Below, one piece after another: positions 16,827-26,002 of a stretch of DNA of 64,000 nucleotides. Where the stretch lies: contig KB904821.1 in assembly GCA_000380225.1 (NCBI GenBank), positions 449,767 through 513,766 of the forward strand, given 5' to 3'. Both the position numbers and the translations under genes were made by a program. Position 1 is the stretch's first letter. Each line of letters opens with the position of its first letter. The notes below the pieces were generated by a model, which saw nothing but the letters and a program-made list of their open reading frames with translations, ran no database searches and was not told where the DNA came from. This stretch comes from a filamentous cyanobacterium ESFC-1 (GTDB lineage Bacteria; Cyanobacteriota; Cyanobacteriia; Cyanobacteriales; Spirulinaceae).

Positions 16827-18472
16827 TATTCGACTTCGTAGCCTTGGAATTGGGAAACTAGCTCCAATGTCCCCATGCCCAATTCTGCCGGAGCGATCAG
16901 CCGGGTTTCAAACACCGCCAGCACATCTTGTAAGCGAAATTCACCCTTGGCGCTGCCCGTCACGCCCATGGAAATGACAATACAACAAAAGCCTTGACTT
17001 TTTTGGCTTTGGAGATTCCATTGGCGGCGTTGTTCGATGTAGAGGGGGCGATCGCAATCAAATTCTGCCAACAAATACAAATTATCATCTTCGGTTTGCA
17101 ACAAGCCCAAATCAAAAAATGACTCGGTAAAGGGGTCTTCGCCAGGATTTAAACACAACCCCTTCAGACCCGGACTATTCTTGAGCCGAGTAATCATTTC
17201 TTTGCCCTTTGGCCGCGAGGTTTGAATCCATAAAGCGGGCAGGGGGCAAGATTTTTTTGGGGCGGCCAGATAAGTGGTTTTAGGATGGTTTTGTAAGCTT
17301 TTGAGTTCGTCGGGGCTGAGGGTTCGCAGCATGACGATGGCATTGTCGGGAATTAAGTCTTCATGCAACAAGGGGGCGTAGTCGAATTCGTCTTCGTCCC
17401 AATCGAGATCGTCTGTGGGGGAAGGGGTGACTTGTTCGATCATTTCGAGAAAGTCATGGGCCAGATCGGGACAAGTCGCGACTTCTACCGATAAAATTTC
17501 GCTGAGTTCTCCTTCGGGGGGCAAAGATAAACTGTAGCGTTGTTGGTAGCTCTCAAATGCGGCTTTGGCTTTGGGGTTTTGTTCTTGCCAATCGCGGACG
17601 AAGTACAACAGGGCTTCTAACGCCACACTCACCACTAAGGCTTCTTCCGGGTCGAGGAAAGGACGCATTCCTTCGAGGGGATGTAAGCTACCAAACAGAG
17701 GAAAACTCTCGGTCACCACGTCACCGAGGAAGTCTTCTTGTTCTTCGATTTCGTAGTTCACAAACCAACAATCTTGCAGCAAAAAGGCTTTTTCAAGATC
17801 GGCCACAGAACGCTCGTTGAGAACGGTGGAGCGAAAGCGTTTGAGGGAATCGAGGGAGCGATACATCAAAATGCCATAATCTTTGCCCAATAAGCCCATA
17901 ATCGAGATGTATAGGGTGTCTATTTCTAAGGCATTGAGATGAATAGCAATGATGTGATGATCGGCGAGTTCTTGCCAGGGAGCCGCTTCCCAGATATCTT
18001 CGGCAACAGAGTTTAACCGTTTGAGATATTGAGGCGGTAAGGAGGGCATTCGAGCGTTGCTGAGTTGCTGAAAACCGCGAAATAACTCATCAATCAGGGG
18101 CAGTTCGGGTACATAATCAATCTCGATTTGAAGATGAGATAAGGCCCCTCGTAAGAAGAAATGTAACTCGCGATCGCGCACGATGATTTTATGAGGACGG
18201 CAGGGAAAAGCCGGATTTTGCGGGTTTTCCATGGCTTTGATTAAAGCTCTGACCACGGCTTCGATTCCCATGACTGGGGAGACAATTTCCATGGCACGCA
18301 CGATGCCTTCTGAACCGTCTACCCAGATAATACAGTCTCCTTGTTCGTCGAGGGAGTCTAGGTCTATTCCTTCTGTCATCCCCTCTAATGAACGGCGATC
18401 GCCTTCCCAAATGCTAGACGCTTGGGGTAGTTTGTTGATACGGCGGATAGTGTGGGGTGGAAGATTATTCAT
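16823..18472 (-). CDS. Large conserved-type protein of unknown function (possibly DUF6930)
   Basis: The protein has 549 residues, is acidic, soluble, and lacks a signal or membrane segment. The N-terminal 200 residues include CIIWVDGSEGIVRAMEIVSPVMG and the motif-like PCRPHKIIVRDRELHFFLRGAL. The centre is helical and acidic (PTDDLDWDEDEFDYAPLL). The C-terminal part has alternating strands (ITRLKNSPGLKGLCLNPG; GFCCIVISMGVTGSAKGEFRL). The architecture reminds me of cyanobacterial DUF6930-type proteins, but this is a memory-level guess. No catalytic motif is evident. The gene stands alone on the minus strand and converges on the 95-residue gene with a 4-bp overlap. Confidence 0.65.
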   Translation of the reverse strand: MNNLPPHTIRRINKLPQASSIWEGDRRSLEGMTEGIDLDSLDEQGDCIIWVDGSEGIVRAMEIVSPVMGIEAVVRALIKAMENPQNPAFPCRPHKIIVRDRELHFFLRGALSHLQIEIDYVPELPLIDELFRGFQQLSNARMPSLPPQYLKRLNSVAEDIWEAAPWQELADHHIIAIHLNALEIDTLYISIMGLLGKDYGILMYRSLDSLKRFRSTVLNERSVADLEKAFLLQDCWFVNYEIEEQEDFLGDVVTESFPLFGSLHPLEGMRPFLDPEEALVVSVALEALLYFVRDWQEQNPKAKAAFESYQQRYSLSLPPEGELSEILSVEVATCPDLAHDFLEMIEQVTPSPTDDLDWDEDEFDYAPLLHEDLIPDNAIVMLRTLSPDELKSLQNHPKTTYLAAPKKSCPLPALWIQTSRPKGKEMITRLKNSPGLKGLCLNPGEDPFTESFFDLGLLQTEDDNLYLLAEFDCDRPLYIEQRRQWNLQSQKSQGFCCIVISMGVTGSAKGEFRLQDVLAVFETRLIAPAELGMGTLELVSQFQGYEVEY

Positions 18473-18782
18473 GAATGGGTTGATCGAGCCAGTGGAACAG
18501 TTGACAATCCCTTACGCAAAACGAGGGATGTTAAAACAATCGCCAAGCCTCCAGTTGAGAGGTTTGCGTTGCCAGAATAAAATACAAATGGATAATTCTG
18601 CCAATGGTTGATGGAGAATCGTTATTATAGACAAAAGTAGACGGGTTTTATATCTCTATTTCTTTCTTAGTGATAGCAAACAAATAAAAACTCTTGCCTA
18701 ATTTGGTAGAGTTAGCAACATATTGTCAAATCTTCTCAGCCTCAGTCTGCTTATACTGCAATCTACAGGAGTTCGATTGTTC
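18473..18782. other. Spacer between divergent 16823-18472 gene and Fe-S carrier
   Basis: 310 bp with no recognised gene. An AGGAG at 18767-18771 is the likely ribosome binding site of the Fe-S carrier gene. It is well placed for a TTG at 18777 and less well for the ATG at 18783. Confidence 0.45.
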
Positions 18783-19142
18783 ATGACTCAAGCTACTCAA
18801 GCTTCTCAAAAAGGCATCATCTTATCACAAAACGCTCTCAAGCACGTTCTACAACTGCGCGAACAACAAGGCAATCAAGATTTGTGTTTGCGCGTCGGCG
18901 TTCGCAATGGCGGCTGTTCGGGAATGTCTTACATGATGGATTTTGAAGATATTAACAATGTCCGCGAAGACGATGAAGTGTTTGATTATGACGGCTTCAA
19001 AATTATTTCTGACCCGAAAAGTTTACTGTACCTTTATGGCTTGATGCTCGATTACAGCGATGCGCTGATTGGGGGCGGCTTTCAGTTTACCAACCCCAAT
19101 GCTGCCCAAACCTGCGGTTGTGGCAAGTCTTTTGGCGTATAA
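18783..19142 (+). CDS. A-type iron-sulfur carrier (SufA/IscA family)
   Basis: The protein has 119 residues from ATG 18783; a TTG at 18777 with a better-spaced AGGAG would add two residues. It has all three ligands of A-type carriers: Cys in NGGCSGMSY and the C-terminal pair in CGCGKSFGV. These proteins receive Fe-S clusters from the Suf scaffold and pass them to apo-proteins. The sequence [10 protein letters not shown] is the usual ending. No other suf or isc gene is nearby. Whether it corresponds to SufA or IscA in cyanobacterial nomenclature cannot be decided from sequence alone. Confidence 0.9.
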   Translation: MTQATQASQKGIILSQNALKHVLQLREQQGNQDLCLRVGVRNGGCSGMSYMMDFEDINNVREDDEVFDYDGFKIISDPKSLLYLYGLMLDYSDALIGGGFQFTNPNAAQTCGCGKSFGV

Positions 19143-19304
19143 TCGCACTTTTTCGGTGAATCTCAGTTTTTTTGCCGATGCGATCGCCGATCGGGGTCAA
19201 GCTCACCGCTAGGGCATTACAAAGTGTCCGGCGGTCGGGGCGATCGCCGATCGGGGTCACCTAAAATGGGGTGTTGATCAACTGGGTTAAAACTATTCAA
19301 AGAT

Positions 19305-19730
19305 ATGACAGAAACAGAAACCATTGAATCGCTGTACAAACAAAGTTTAGAGCGTTACGAAGCCGGGGAAGATGCGACGACTTTAATTCCGGTTTTTAAA
19401 GATTTGTGCGATCGCGCCCCCCGCAATGCGGCGGTGTGGACAAGTTTGGCTTGGCTCTATTTGCTCGAAAACAAAACCAAATCTGCCCTCAAAGCGGCTC
19501 AAAAAGCGGTGAAATGCGACCCCCAAGCCCCCCAAGCTCGCGTTAACTTGGCTTTGGCCATGCTGGAAACGGACAGTAAAGGCGTGCGTCCTCACATCGA
19601 AGCCGTCGAAGAAATGTTCGCCCTCAGCCCCGATCTACGCCAAGATGTAGAAGCGAATCTTAAAGATGGTTTGGCACGCAAACCGGATTGGCCCAGCCTC
19701 AAGCGCGTCCACAAGTGGCTGTTGAGCTAA
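19305..19730 (+). CDS. TPR protein
   Basis: The protein has 141 residues and at least two tetratricopeptide repeats: APRNAAVWTSLAWLYLLENK-type helices followed by ALKAAQKAVKCDPQAPQARVNLALA. It has no signal or membrane segment, so it is a small cytoplasmic scaffold. It lies between the Fe-S carrier and the M48 protease, all on the plus strand with 48-160 bp gaps, suggesting possible co-expression but no obvious common task. Confidence 0.8.
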   Translation: MTETETIESLYKQSLERYEAGEDATTLIPVFKDLCDRAPRNAAVWTSLAWLYLLENKTKSALKAAQKAVKCDPQAPQARVNLALAMLETDSKGVRPHIEAVEEMFALSPDLRQDVEANLKDGLARKPDWPSLKRVHKWLLS

Positions 19731-19778
19731 TTTGATTAACCGTTATAAATCACTGCTCTATTTCCGCCTTTGTTCCCT

Positions 19779-20657
19779 ATGCAATTTACTAAAGTTCAAC
19801 TCGTCGGTTTAAAAGCCAATGGTTTTCGCCATCCCCTCGATTTGGCGGCGACCAATGCCCTCAAACAATTACCGGGGCTAGATGTCGCCATTCGCAATTT
19901 ACTCGGCCCCATTGCCGAACAGTTCTTTTATCTCAATAATATTGCGTCTAGTGTCTTGGTAGGCGAAAATCAACTGCCTGACCTGCATAAACTCTTAATT
20001 GAAGCGGCTCGCGTCCTCGACCTCGAACCGCCACAACTTTACGTCCAGCAAAATCCCGTTCCGAATGCTTATACTTTTGCGATGCGGGGCAAACAGCCGT
20101 TTATTGTGATTCACACGGCTTTGTTAGAATTGCTGACTCCCGAAGAAATCCAAGCGGTGATCGCTCACGAACTCGGCCACCTCAAATGCGATCATGGCGT
20201 GTATTTGACCATGGCGAATTTAATGGTGTTGGGGGCGAGTTTGTTGCCCAGTTGGGGGGCGGTGTTGGCTCAGTCTCTACAAGAACAGTTGTTAGAGTGG
20301 GTGCGCTGCGCTGAATTTACTTGCGATCGCGCCGCCCTTTTAGCGGTTCAAGACCCCAAAGTGGTGATGTCAGTTTTGATGAAACTGGCCGGAGGTTCCC
20401 CCACTTTATCCCCGCAACTCAACCTCGACGCTTTTATCGATCAAGCCCGCGCTTACCAAGAAGTCAGTCGCACCCAACTGGGAGAAATGCTCAAAACCGC
20501 CCAAACCGCCCAACTCACCCACCCCGTCCCGGTTTTACGAGCCAAGGAAATCGATTTGTGGGCCAGTTCGCAACACTATCAAAACTTGCTCGAACATCCC
20601 AAGGTAGGTTATACTGATGAAGTTGGAAAAAATAAGGGCAAGTGGCGGAATTGGTAG
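19779..20657 (+). CDS. M48-family zinc metalloprotease
   Basis: The protein has 292 residues from ATG 19779; an upstream TTG at 19770 adds three. The zinc site is HELGH in VIAHELGHLKCDHG, with the third ligand likely the Glu in RCAEFTCDRAAL. This pattern defines HtpX/Ste24-like proteases. Unlike HtpX it has only weak membrane segments (LMVLGASLLPSWGAVLAQSL), so it may be peripheral. The 3' end runs into tRNA-Leu: the last seven codons and the TAG stop (20655-20657) lie in the acceptor and D-arm of the tRNA (from 20636). The final residues (NKGKWRNW) therefore reflect tRNA sequence rather than protein selection. Confidence 0.85.
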   Translation: MQFTKVQLVGLKANGFRHPLDLAATNALKQLPGLDVAIRNLLGPIAEQFFYLNNIASSVLVGENQLPDLHKLLIEAARVLDLEPPQLYVQQNPVPNAYTFAMRGKQPFIVIHTALLELLTPEEIQAVIAHELGHLKCDHGVYLTMANLMVLGASLLPSWGAVLAQSLQEQLLEWVRCAEFTCDRAALLAVQDPKVVMSVLMKLAGGSPTLSPQLNLDAFIDQARAYQEVSRTQLGEMLKTAQTAQLTHPVPVLRAKEIDLWASSQHYQNLLEHPKVGYTDEVGKNKGKWRNW

Positions 20658-20718
20658 ACGCACTACACTCAAAATGTAGCGGCCACTGGTCATGAGAGTT
20701 CGAGTCTCTCCTTGCCCA
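20636..20718 (+). tRNA. tRNA-Leu (anticodon CAA)
   Basis: 83 nt. The acceptor stem gggcaag (20636) pairs perfectly with cttgccc (20711-20717), followed by discriminator A. The anticodon arm ctaca-ctcaaaa-tgtag gives anticodon CAA, which reads TTG. There is a variable arm of class II length (ggccactggtcatga...), and the T arm agttcgagtct is intact. CCA is not encoded. It overlaps the M48 protease reading frame by 22 nt on the same strand. Confidence 0.97.
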
Positions 20719-20739
20719 TCATTCCAGCCTTAAACCCTC

Positions 20740-20773
20740 AAAGCCCCGATTCCTGCTGTGGAATTGGGGCTTT
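20740..20773 (+). terminator. Rho-independent-type terminator after tRNA-Leu
   Basis: A 14-bp stem aaagccccgattcc / ggaattggggcttt (one G-T pair) closes a 6-nt loop, tgctgt. It is followed by a T/G-rich tail (tgttgtttg). It lies 22 bp downstream of the tRNA and probably ends the M48/tRNA transcript. Confidence 0.8.
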
Positions 20774-20848
20774 GTTGTTTGTCCTTTGTCGTTTGTCCTT
20801 TGTCATTCGTGACAAGTTAAGGTTTTGTACCGATTGTCAAATAGCTTG

Positions 20849-20871
20849 TAGGGGCGGGGTTTCCCCGCCCA
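20849..20871. repeat. Dispersed GGGGCGG palindrome, copy 3
   Basis: Same sequence as copy 1 at 451. Confidence 0.85.
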
Positions 20872-20958
20872 ATCTCCACCCATTTACCCCACAAATTTCG
20901 TTGTAACCATCCCCCACTTCTACATTAAAGTTAGATGGGGCATATTGCCTTACCCCTA

Positions 20959-21447
20959 CGACGGTTTGAGGTTTTCTTGACATCTTGCCTTTAGGCTTAA
21001 CTTGTCACCAATAACCAACAACCAACCGTGACAAGTTAAGGTTAGATCGTTTTTGTCAAATTTCTCGTAGGGGCGCTCTTTTCCCCGTCCAAGACACGCG
21101 TTTTAGCGACACGATGGTAACATCCTCTCGTCCTAACCCTAAAGTTGAGATTGGGCGAGGAGACCTGTTCCCCGATACGACGGTTTGAGGTTTTCTTGAC
21201 ATCTTGCCTTTAGGCTTAACTTGTCACCAATAACCAACAACCAACCGTGACAAGTTAAGGTTAGATCGTTTTTGTCAAATTTCTCGTAGGGGCGCTCTTT
21301 TCCCCGTCCAAGACACGCGTTTTAGCGACACGATGGTAACATCCTCTCGTCCTAACCCTAAAGTTGAGATTGGGCGAGGAGACCTGTTCCCCGATACGAC
21401 GGTTTGAGGTTTTCTTGACATCTTGCCTTTAGGCTTAACTTGTCACC
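20959..21447. repeat. 219-bp perfect tandem duplication plus partial third copy
   Basis: Units start at 20959 and 21178 and appear identical over all 219 bp; a third copy, starting 21397, breaks off after about 50 bp at the heptamer array. Each unit is itself composite: cttaacttgtcac and gtgacaagttaag form a hairpin around a CCAATAA/CCAACAA run, then a gtaggggcg...ccccgtcc palindrome variant, then a gggttaggacgagaggatgttaccatcgtgtcgctaaaa element in reverse orientation. Related pieces recur inverted at 41795-42170. There is no coding frame. Confidence 0.95.
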
Positions 21448-21452
21448 AACAA

Positions 21453-21512
21453 CCAATGACCAATGACCAATGACCAATGACCAATGACCAATGACCAATG
21501 ACCAATGACCAA
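21453..21512. repeat. Heptamer array (CCAATGA)8
   Basis: Eight uninterrupted copies of CCAATGA from 21453 to 21508, then CCAATCA. The array ends at the TGA stop codon (complement tca, 21513) of alr. It belongs to the short tandemly repeated repetitive (STRR) heptamers known from filamentous cyanobacteria. Confidence 0.95.
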
Positions 21513-22700
21513 TCAATCACTCATAATGCGGGGGAGGCGGTGTTTGAAGCCGCAGAGAATCTCCCAGGAGATGGTTCCCAAACTATCTGCCCAATGATCG
21601 GCAGAAATGCTGATCGCGCCGTCTTGACCAATGAGGGTGACGACTTCACCGGGTTGGACATGGGGTAAATGGCTGACATCGAGCATCAGTTGATCCATTG
21701 TGATTGCGCCGATTTGCTGGATGATTTGACCCCGTAGTAAAACCTGGAGTTGATTCGAGAGGTTGCGGGGGATACCATCGGCGTAACCAATGCCCACGAC
21801 AGCAATCTGCATTTCGCGATCGCTCATATATTTATAACCGTAACTAATGCCTGTTCCCGGTGGGATAACTTTGACTTGAGTAATCCGGGCTTTGACTTGC
21901 ATTGCGGGTTGGAGGGGTAGCAATGACTGTAGGTGAGGGGCAGGATACAAGCCATACAAAGCTAAACCGACGCGCACCCAGTCATAATGGAAGGCAGAGT
22001 CCATAATGGTGGCCGCGGAGTTGGCAATGTGTAAGCGGGGAATCGGGATGTTGTGGGCTTGCAGTTGCGCGATCGCGTCTTGGAAACGATGATGTTGTAA
22101 GTCTACGATGGTGCGATCGCGATCGTCGGCGGTGGCAAAATGGGAATAAATACTCGCGATTTGGAGCGATCGCGAGTTTTTGACTTGTTGGACAAATTCT
22201 ACTGCTTGATGCCAAGGTGTCCCCAAGCGCGACATTCCCGTGTCTAAATTGAGGTGGACGGATAGAGATTGTCCTAACGCGGTGACGGTTTCGGCACACA
22301 ATGAGGCTTGTTGAGGGTTGCATAAAGTGGGTTGTAGTTGCCAGTGGGCGATCGCCTCAAATTCGCCGGGAGTATGGCAAGCTCCCAACACCAGGATCGG
22401 CGCGTTAATGCCCGCCTCGCGCAGTTGAATCCCCTCTTGTAAGGTGGCTACCGCTAACCCTTTTGCCCCGGCTTCTAGGGCGATTTCCGCGACACTCACC
22501 GCCCCGTGACCATAAGCATCGGCTTTCACCACGGCCATTAATTGGGTCTGAGGCGCTAAAATATGGCGTAATGCTTTGACATTGCGACGAATGGCGCTGG
22601 CGCTAATTTCTATCCAGGCTCTTTGCCGTAAGCTACTTGAAATACGCCGATTTCCGGACTGATTAGTTTGATTTAGGGAATTGATGTCCCAACCTAACAC
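21513..22700 (-). CDS. alr: Alanine racemase
   Basis: This PLP enzyme interconverts L- and D-alanine for peptidoglycan. It has 395 residues, slightly longer than usual, owing to a ~28-residue N-terminal extension before the typical RAWIEISASAIRRNVKALR. The Schiff-base lysine is K59 in VVKADAYGHGA. The second catalytic residue (Tyr in GISYGYKY) and the LHLNLDTGMSRLG and ITMDQLMLDVSH motifs are present. The TGA stop codon is formed where the heptamer array abuts the gene, which ends IMSD. An ATG inside the extension is absent, so the long start is kept. It is divergent from menE. Confidence 0.93.
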   Translation of the reverse strand: MLGWDINSLNQTNQSGNRRISSSLRQRAWIEISASAIRRNVKALRHILAPQTQLMAVVKADAYGHGAVSVAEIALEAGAKGLAVATLQEGIQLREAGINAPILVLGACHTPGEFEAIAHWQLQPTLCNPQQASLCAETVTALGQSLSVHLNLDTGMSRLGTPWHQAVEFVQQVKNSRSLQIASIYSHFATADDRDRTIVDLQHHRFQDAIAQLQAHNIPIPRLHIANSAATIMDSAFHYDWVRVGLALYGLYPAPHLQSLLPLQPAMQVKARITQVKVIPPGTGISYGYKYMSDREMQIAVVGIGYADGIPRNLSNQLQVLLRGQIIQQIGAITMDQLMLDVSHLPHVQPGEVVTLIGQDGAISISADHWADSLGTISWEILCGFKHRLPRIMSD

Positions 22701-22922
22701 GATAACGATCCTCCCTCACACACACGTACTATGTCGATTAAACAAGGCTATTCTCCCGCGATCGGGATTGCTTTGATAATGATATGCCTTAATTTCTGAA
22801 TTTTGGCAAATTGTTTGTCATTTGTTCTTTGTCATTGGTCATTCGTCTTTTGTTATTAGTTGTTGGTGATGGGTTGGGTTATATTTCTAGGTTGGATCGT
22901 AAAATTAAACTTTTAAATTCAA

Positions 22923-24290
22923 ATGTTTGACGCTCTCAAGTTAGCGAATCCTTTAGAATATTTGGAGAATCGAGAGCAATGGTTTTTGAATGGCGATCGC
23001 GCCCCATTCCCAGACATTATCAATCATTTTATTACACAACTCAAAAAGTCCCAACAACCCGGTAATATCCTTTTAGCTGAACTTAATCCTGTTTACTTTT
23101 TAGCTGCCATTCTCGCTGCTTTAAGCGAAGATCGCCCCGTATTTTTAGGTAACTATACCTGGGGTCAACAAGAATGGCAACAAGCCCTAGAATTAATACA
23201 ACCGGATTTGATTTGGTCGCAGCTTAACTTTCCTGATTATGCCAAAACGGTTATAAAACCTCCAGTTTTGCCGCCCCAAGCCATTATGATTCCCACCGGA
23301 GGCACATCAGGAAAAGTTAAATTTGCGATTCATACTTGGCAGACTTTACAAGCTTCGGTTTGGGGATTATACCGTTATTTTGACCAACAGCCTCTTAACG
23401 CTATTTCAGTTTTACCGATTTATCATGTCAGTGGTTTAATGCCTTTTATCCGGGCGTTAATCACTAACGGTAAATTTTTGATCTTGTCTTACCACGAATT
23501 AAAAAAGGGTCAGTTTCCTGACTTTGATTTGAGTTCCTTTTTTCTGTCTCTTGTCCCGACACAACTGCAATTTTTACTAGACTATTATCCCCAAGAATTA
23601 GCCCGATTTAAAGCGATTTTAATCGGAGGTGCGCCCCCTTGGCCATCTTTACTGGAAAAAGCGAGAAAGCACAATCTTTCCCTGGCTTTAACTTACGGAA
23701 TGACTGAAACAGCCTCTCAAATTGTCACCCTAAAGCCTCAAGAATTTTTAGCCGGAAATAATAGCAATGGGCGAGTTTTACCCCATGCCAATGTCAGCCT
23801 TATCAACAGAGAGAAAACCCAAGGAGAAGCGGGAGTTATTAAAATCAAAGCAGAGTCCCTTTTCTGGGGTTATTATCCCGAAGTCGATGATAGTCGCGAG
23901 TTGATAACAGACGATATTGGTTATTTCGAGAATGAAGGCTATTTACAGATTTTAGGACGTAATAGCCAGAAAATTATTACCGGGGGCGAAAATGTCTTTC
24001 CGGCTGAAATTGAAGCGGCTATATTAGCAACCCAAAAGGTAAAAGATGTGTGTGTTATTGGCATAGAGGATGAGCGCTGGGGGCAAGTGGTGACGGCAGT
24101 TTATGTACCAAAGACCGTTAATTTTACCTTAGAAGAAGTAAAGGAAAAACTGCGCGATCGCGTTGCTCTTTATAAACAACCCAAACAATGGCTTGCCGTC
24201 CCAGAATTGCCCCGCAATGCCCAAGGCAAAATCAATCGTACTGAAGTTAAAAAACTTGCTATAGCTCGCTTAAGTAGAAGCGGGGATTAA
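22923..24290 (+). CDS. menE: 2-succinylbenzoate-CoA ligase
   Basis: An acyl-adenylate-forming ligase of phylloquinone (photosystem I quinone) synthesis that activates o-succinylbenzoate with ATP and CoA. It has 455 residues. The ATP loop is [18 protein letters not shown]; later motifs are [28 protein letters not shown] and the C-terminal catalytic lysine in [16 protein letters not shown]. The length and compact N terminus fit MenE rather than fatty-acyl ligases, but substrate assignment rests on family resemblance since no other men gene is in the window. The 222-bp upstream spacer contains a decayed 'tgtcattggtcattcg' repeat tract. The 3' end overlaps the convergent hisG by 21 bp. Confidence 0.82.
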   Translation: MFDALKLANPLEYLENREQWFLNGDRAPFPDIINHFITQLKKSQQPGNILLAELNPVYFLAAILAALSEDRPVFLGNYTWGQQEWQQALELIQPDLIWSQLNFPDYAKTVIKPPVLPPQAIMIPTGGTSGKVKFAIHTWQTLQASVWGLYRYFDQQPLNAISVLPIYHVSGLMPFIRALITNGKFLILSYHELKKGQFPDFDLSSFFLSLVPTQLQFLLDYYPQELARFKAILIGGAPPWPSLLEKARKHNLSLALTYGMTETASQIVTLKPQEFLAGNNSNGRVLPHANVSLINREKTQGEAGVIKIKAESLFWGYYPEVDDSRELITDDIGYFENEGYLQILGRNSQKIITGGENVFPAEIEAAILATQKVKDVCVIGIEDERWGQVVTAVYVPKTVNFTLEEVKEKLRDRVALYKQPKQWLAVPELPRNAQGKINRTEVKKLAIARLSRSGD

Positions 24291-24920
24291 TGCTTTTTCC
24301 CGCAAACGTTGAATCAAATCCTGTAAATTATCAGTATCGAGACGATAACTTAAAGGATTCGCAATGAGATAAGCGGTACTTTCAAAAATTACATCAATTT
24401 CTACCAAGCCGTTTTCTTTTAAGGTGCGTCCGGTAGACACCAAATCGACAATAGACTCAGACATTCCGGTAATTGGCCCCAACTCCACCGATCCCGAAAG
24501 GGGGACAATTTCGACAGGTAAATCCAAAGCGCGAAAATACTCGCGAGCGCAATTGACAAACTTCGATGCGACGCGGCCATGGGGAGGGAGGTGTTGCGGT
24601 TTTTGATATAAGCTAGTCTGCGGCACTGCGACTGAAAGGCGACATCCCCCAAACTTGAGGTCGGCTAAATGGGCAACATTGGGCGATTTTTCTCGTAAAA
24701 CGTCATAACCGACGATACCTAACTGGGCTTGACCGTATTCGACATAAACCGGGACATCTTGCGCTCGCACTAGCAAACCCTTCCCGGTGTTAGTCGGATC
24801 GGTAAGCTGGAGTTGGCGGTTACTTTTGTCGAGAAATTCACTAAAATCTAAACCGACTTCTTGCAGTAGAGCGATACTATCTTTCAATAAAGCGCCTTTG
24901 GGCAGTGCGATCGTAATCAT
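24270..24920 (-). CDS. hisG: ATP phosphoribosyltransferase, short (HisZ-dependent) form
   Basis: The first enzyme of histidine synthesis, joining ATP and PRPP. The chosen ATG (24918-24920) gives 216 residues starting [19 protein letters not shown], the standard beginning; an upstream in-frame start at 25004 would add a hydrophobic 28-residue stretch foreign to the family. The PRPP loop is [20 protein letters not shown]. The protein ends without the regulatory third domain of long HisG, so it should need HisZ as partner; hisZ is not in this window. It overlaps the 3' end of menE by 21 bp on the opposite strand. Confidence 0.93.
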   Translation of the reverse strand: MITIALPKGALLKDSIALLQEVGLDFSEFLDKSNRQLQLTDPTNTGKGLLVRAQDVPVYVEYGQAQLGIVGYDVLREKSPNVAHLADLKFGGCRLSVAVPQTSLYQKPQHLPPHGRVASKFVNCAREYFRALDLPVEIVPLSGSVELGPITGMSESIVDLVSTGRTLKENGLVEIDVIFESTAYLIANPLSYRLDTDNLQDLIQRLREKALIPAST

Positions 24921-25121
24921 TAAAATTAAACTCAAAAAATATGCGATCGCTAGTAACTGTACAATTTTGATAGGAGTGAAAGCAACATAAAAGATTGCAT
25001 TCATTTAATTCTGACGATTGAGCCGTTAAACGAGTCACCGCAACGTCTTGTTTTCCCCTGCTTTGACTCAAATGCCGTCTCTCGAATCGCGATTGTTGAT
25101 TTTGGCTTTTAAATTTTACGA

Positions 25122-25772
25122 ATGACTAAACTTAAACTCGTAATTGGCAACAAAAATTACTCCTCTTGGTCATTACGGGCTTGGATTGCGCTAAAACAAG
25201 CAGGAGTTGAGTTTGACGAAATCCGCATTCTTCTGGATTTACCCACAACCTACGAGCAAATTCGCCATTATTCCCCCACAGGACGAGTCCCGGTTTTAAT
25301 CGATGGGGATATTACAATTTGGGAATCTTTAGCGATTTGCGAGTATGTGACTGAAACCTATGCACCGCAGCTTTTACCCACTGCTCGCGCAGCCCGCGCT
25401 TATGCTCGCTCGATTACTCACGAAATGTACGGGGGTTTTCACAGCCTCCGTCAAAATATGCCGATGGATTGCCGGGGGCGTTATCCAGGGGAAGGAATGA
25501 CCCTCGAAGTCCAAACGGATATTAACCGCATTACCAGCATTTGGCGCAACTGTCGCCAAAAATTCGGTCAAGATGGCGATTTTCTCTTTGGCTCGTTTAC
25601 GATTGCCGATGCCATGTTTGCCCCCGTGGTGTCTCGTTTTGTCACTTATGGAGTCAAACTCGATTCTGTCGCGCAAGCGTATGCAGACGCAATTCTCGCC
25701 TTTCCTGCGATGCAAGAATGGCTGACAGCGGCCAGCAATGAAACCGAAAGTATCGAGCATTTTCCGTTGTAG
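25122..25772 (+). CDS. Glutathione S-transferase family protein
   Basis: The protein has 216 residues. The N-terminal thioredoxin-like domain carries the likely catalytic serines (KLVIGNKNYSSWSLRAWIALKQAG), the cis-proline segment GRVPVLIDGDITIWESLAICEYV (glutathione-binding Glu-Ser), and an all-helical C-terminal domain (SITHEMYGGFHSLRQNMPM; FGSFTIADAMFAPVVSRF with the N-capping box). The NYSSWSLR motif is typical of bacterial proteins related to zeta/theta-like GSTs. A role in conjugation or peroxide reduction is likely but unspecified. The gene stands alone between hisG and a repeat block. Confidence 0.87.
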   Translation: MTKLKLVIGNKNYSSWSLRAWIALKQAGVEFDEIRILLDLPTTYEQIRHYSPTGRVPVLIDGDITIWESLAICEYVTETYAPQLLPTARAARAYARSITHEMYGGFHSLRQNMPMDCRGRYPGEGMTLEVQTDINRITSIWRNCRQKFGQDGDFLFGSFTIADAMFAPVVSRFVTYGVKLDSVAQAYADAILAFPAMQEWLTAASNETESIEHFPL

Positions 25773-25869
25773 TCGCAAGCTGGATTTTCAGTCATCAGCA
25801 GCTAAGGGGTAGTAGGCTTTTTCAGTTATCAGCCTCTAAGGGGCTCCTCGGCAATCGGCAATCGGTGTG

Positions 25870-25892
25870 TAGGGGCGGGGTTTCCCCGCCCA
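25870..25892. repeat. Dispersed GGGGCGG palindrome, copy 4
   Basis: Identical core to copy 1 at 451. It is again preceded by 'cagttatcagcctctaagggg' and followed directly by heptamers, the same order of modules as at 323-518. Confidence 0.85.
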
Positions 25893-25990
25893 ATAACCAA
25901 TAACCAATAACTAATAACTAATAACCAACAACCAACAACCAACAACCAACAACCAATAACCAACAACCAACAACCAACAACCAACAACAA
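25891..25990. repeat. Heptamer array (CCAATAA/CTAATAA/CCAACAA), about 14 copies
   Basis: About 100 bp of uninterrupted 7-bp units with three variants grouped in blocks. The array ends 12 bp before the ATG of the response regulator at 26003, so it must be part of that gene's promoter or 5' leader. Confidence 0.95.
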
Positions 25991-26002
25991 TTATGCTATT
26001 CC

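Noticed and set aside
21453..21512. CRISPR array
   Set aside because: The heptamer runs have no spacers between units, and none of the tandem arrays in the window has the repeat-spacer pattern; no cas gene was seen.
22760..22800. Zur/Fur box (tgataatgatatgcctta) between alr and menE
   Set aside because: Only one half resembles a TGATAAT-type operator half-site; the second half is not symmetrical, and the genes are not typical targets.
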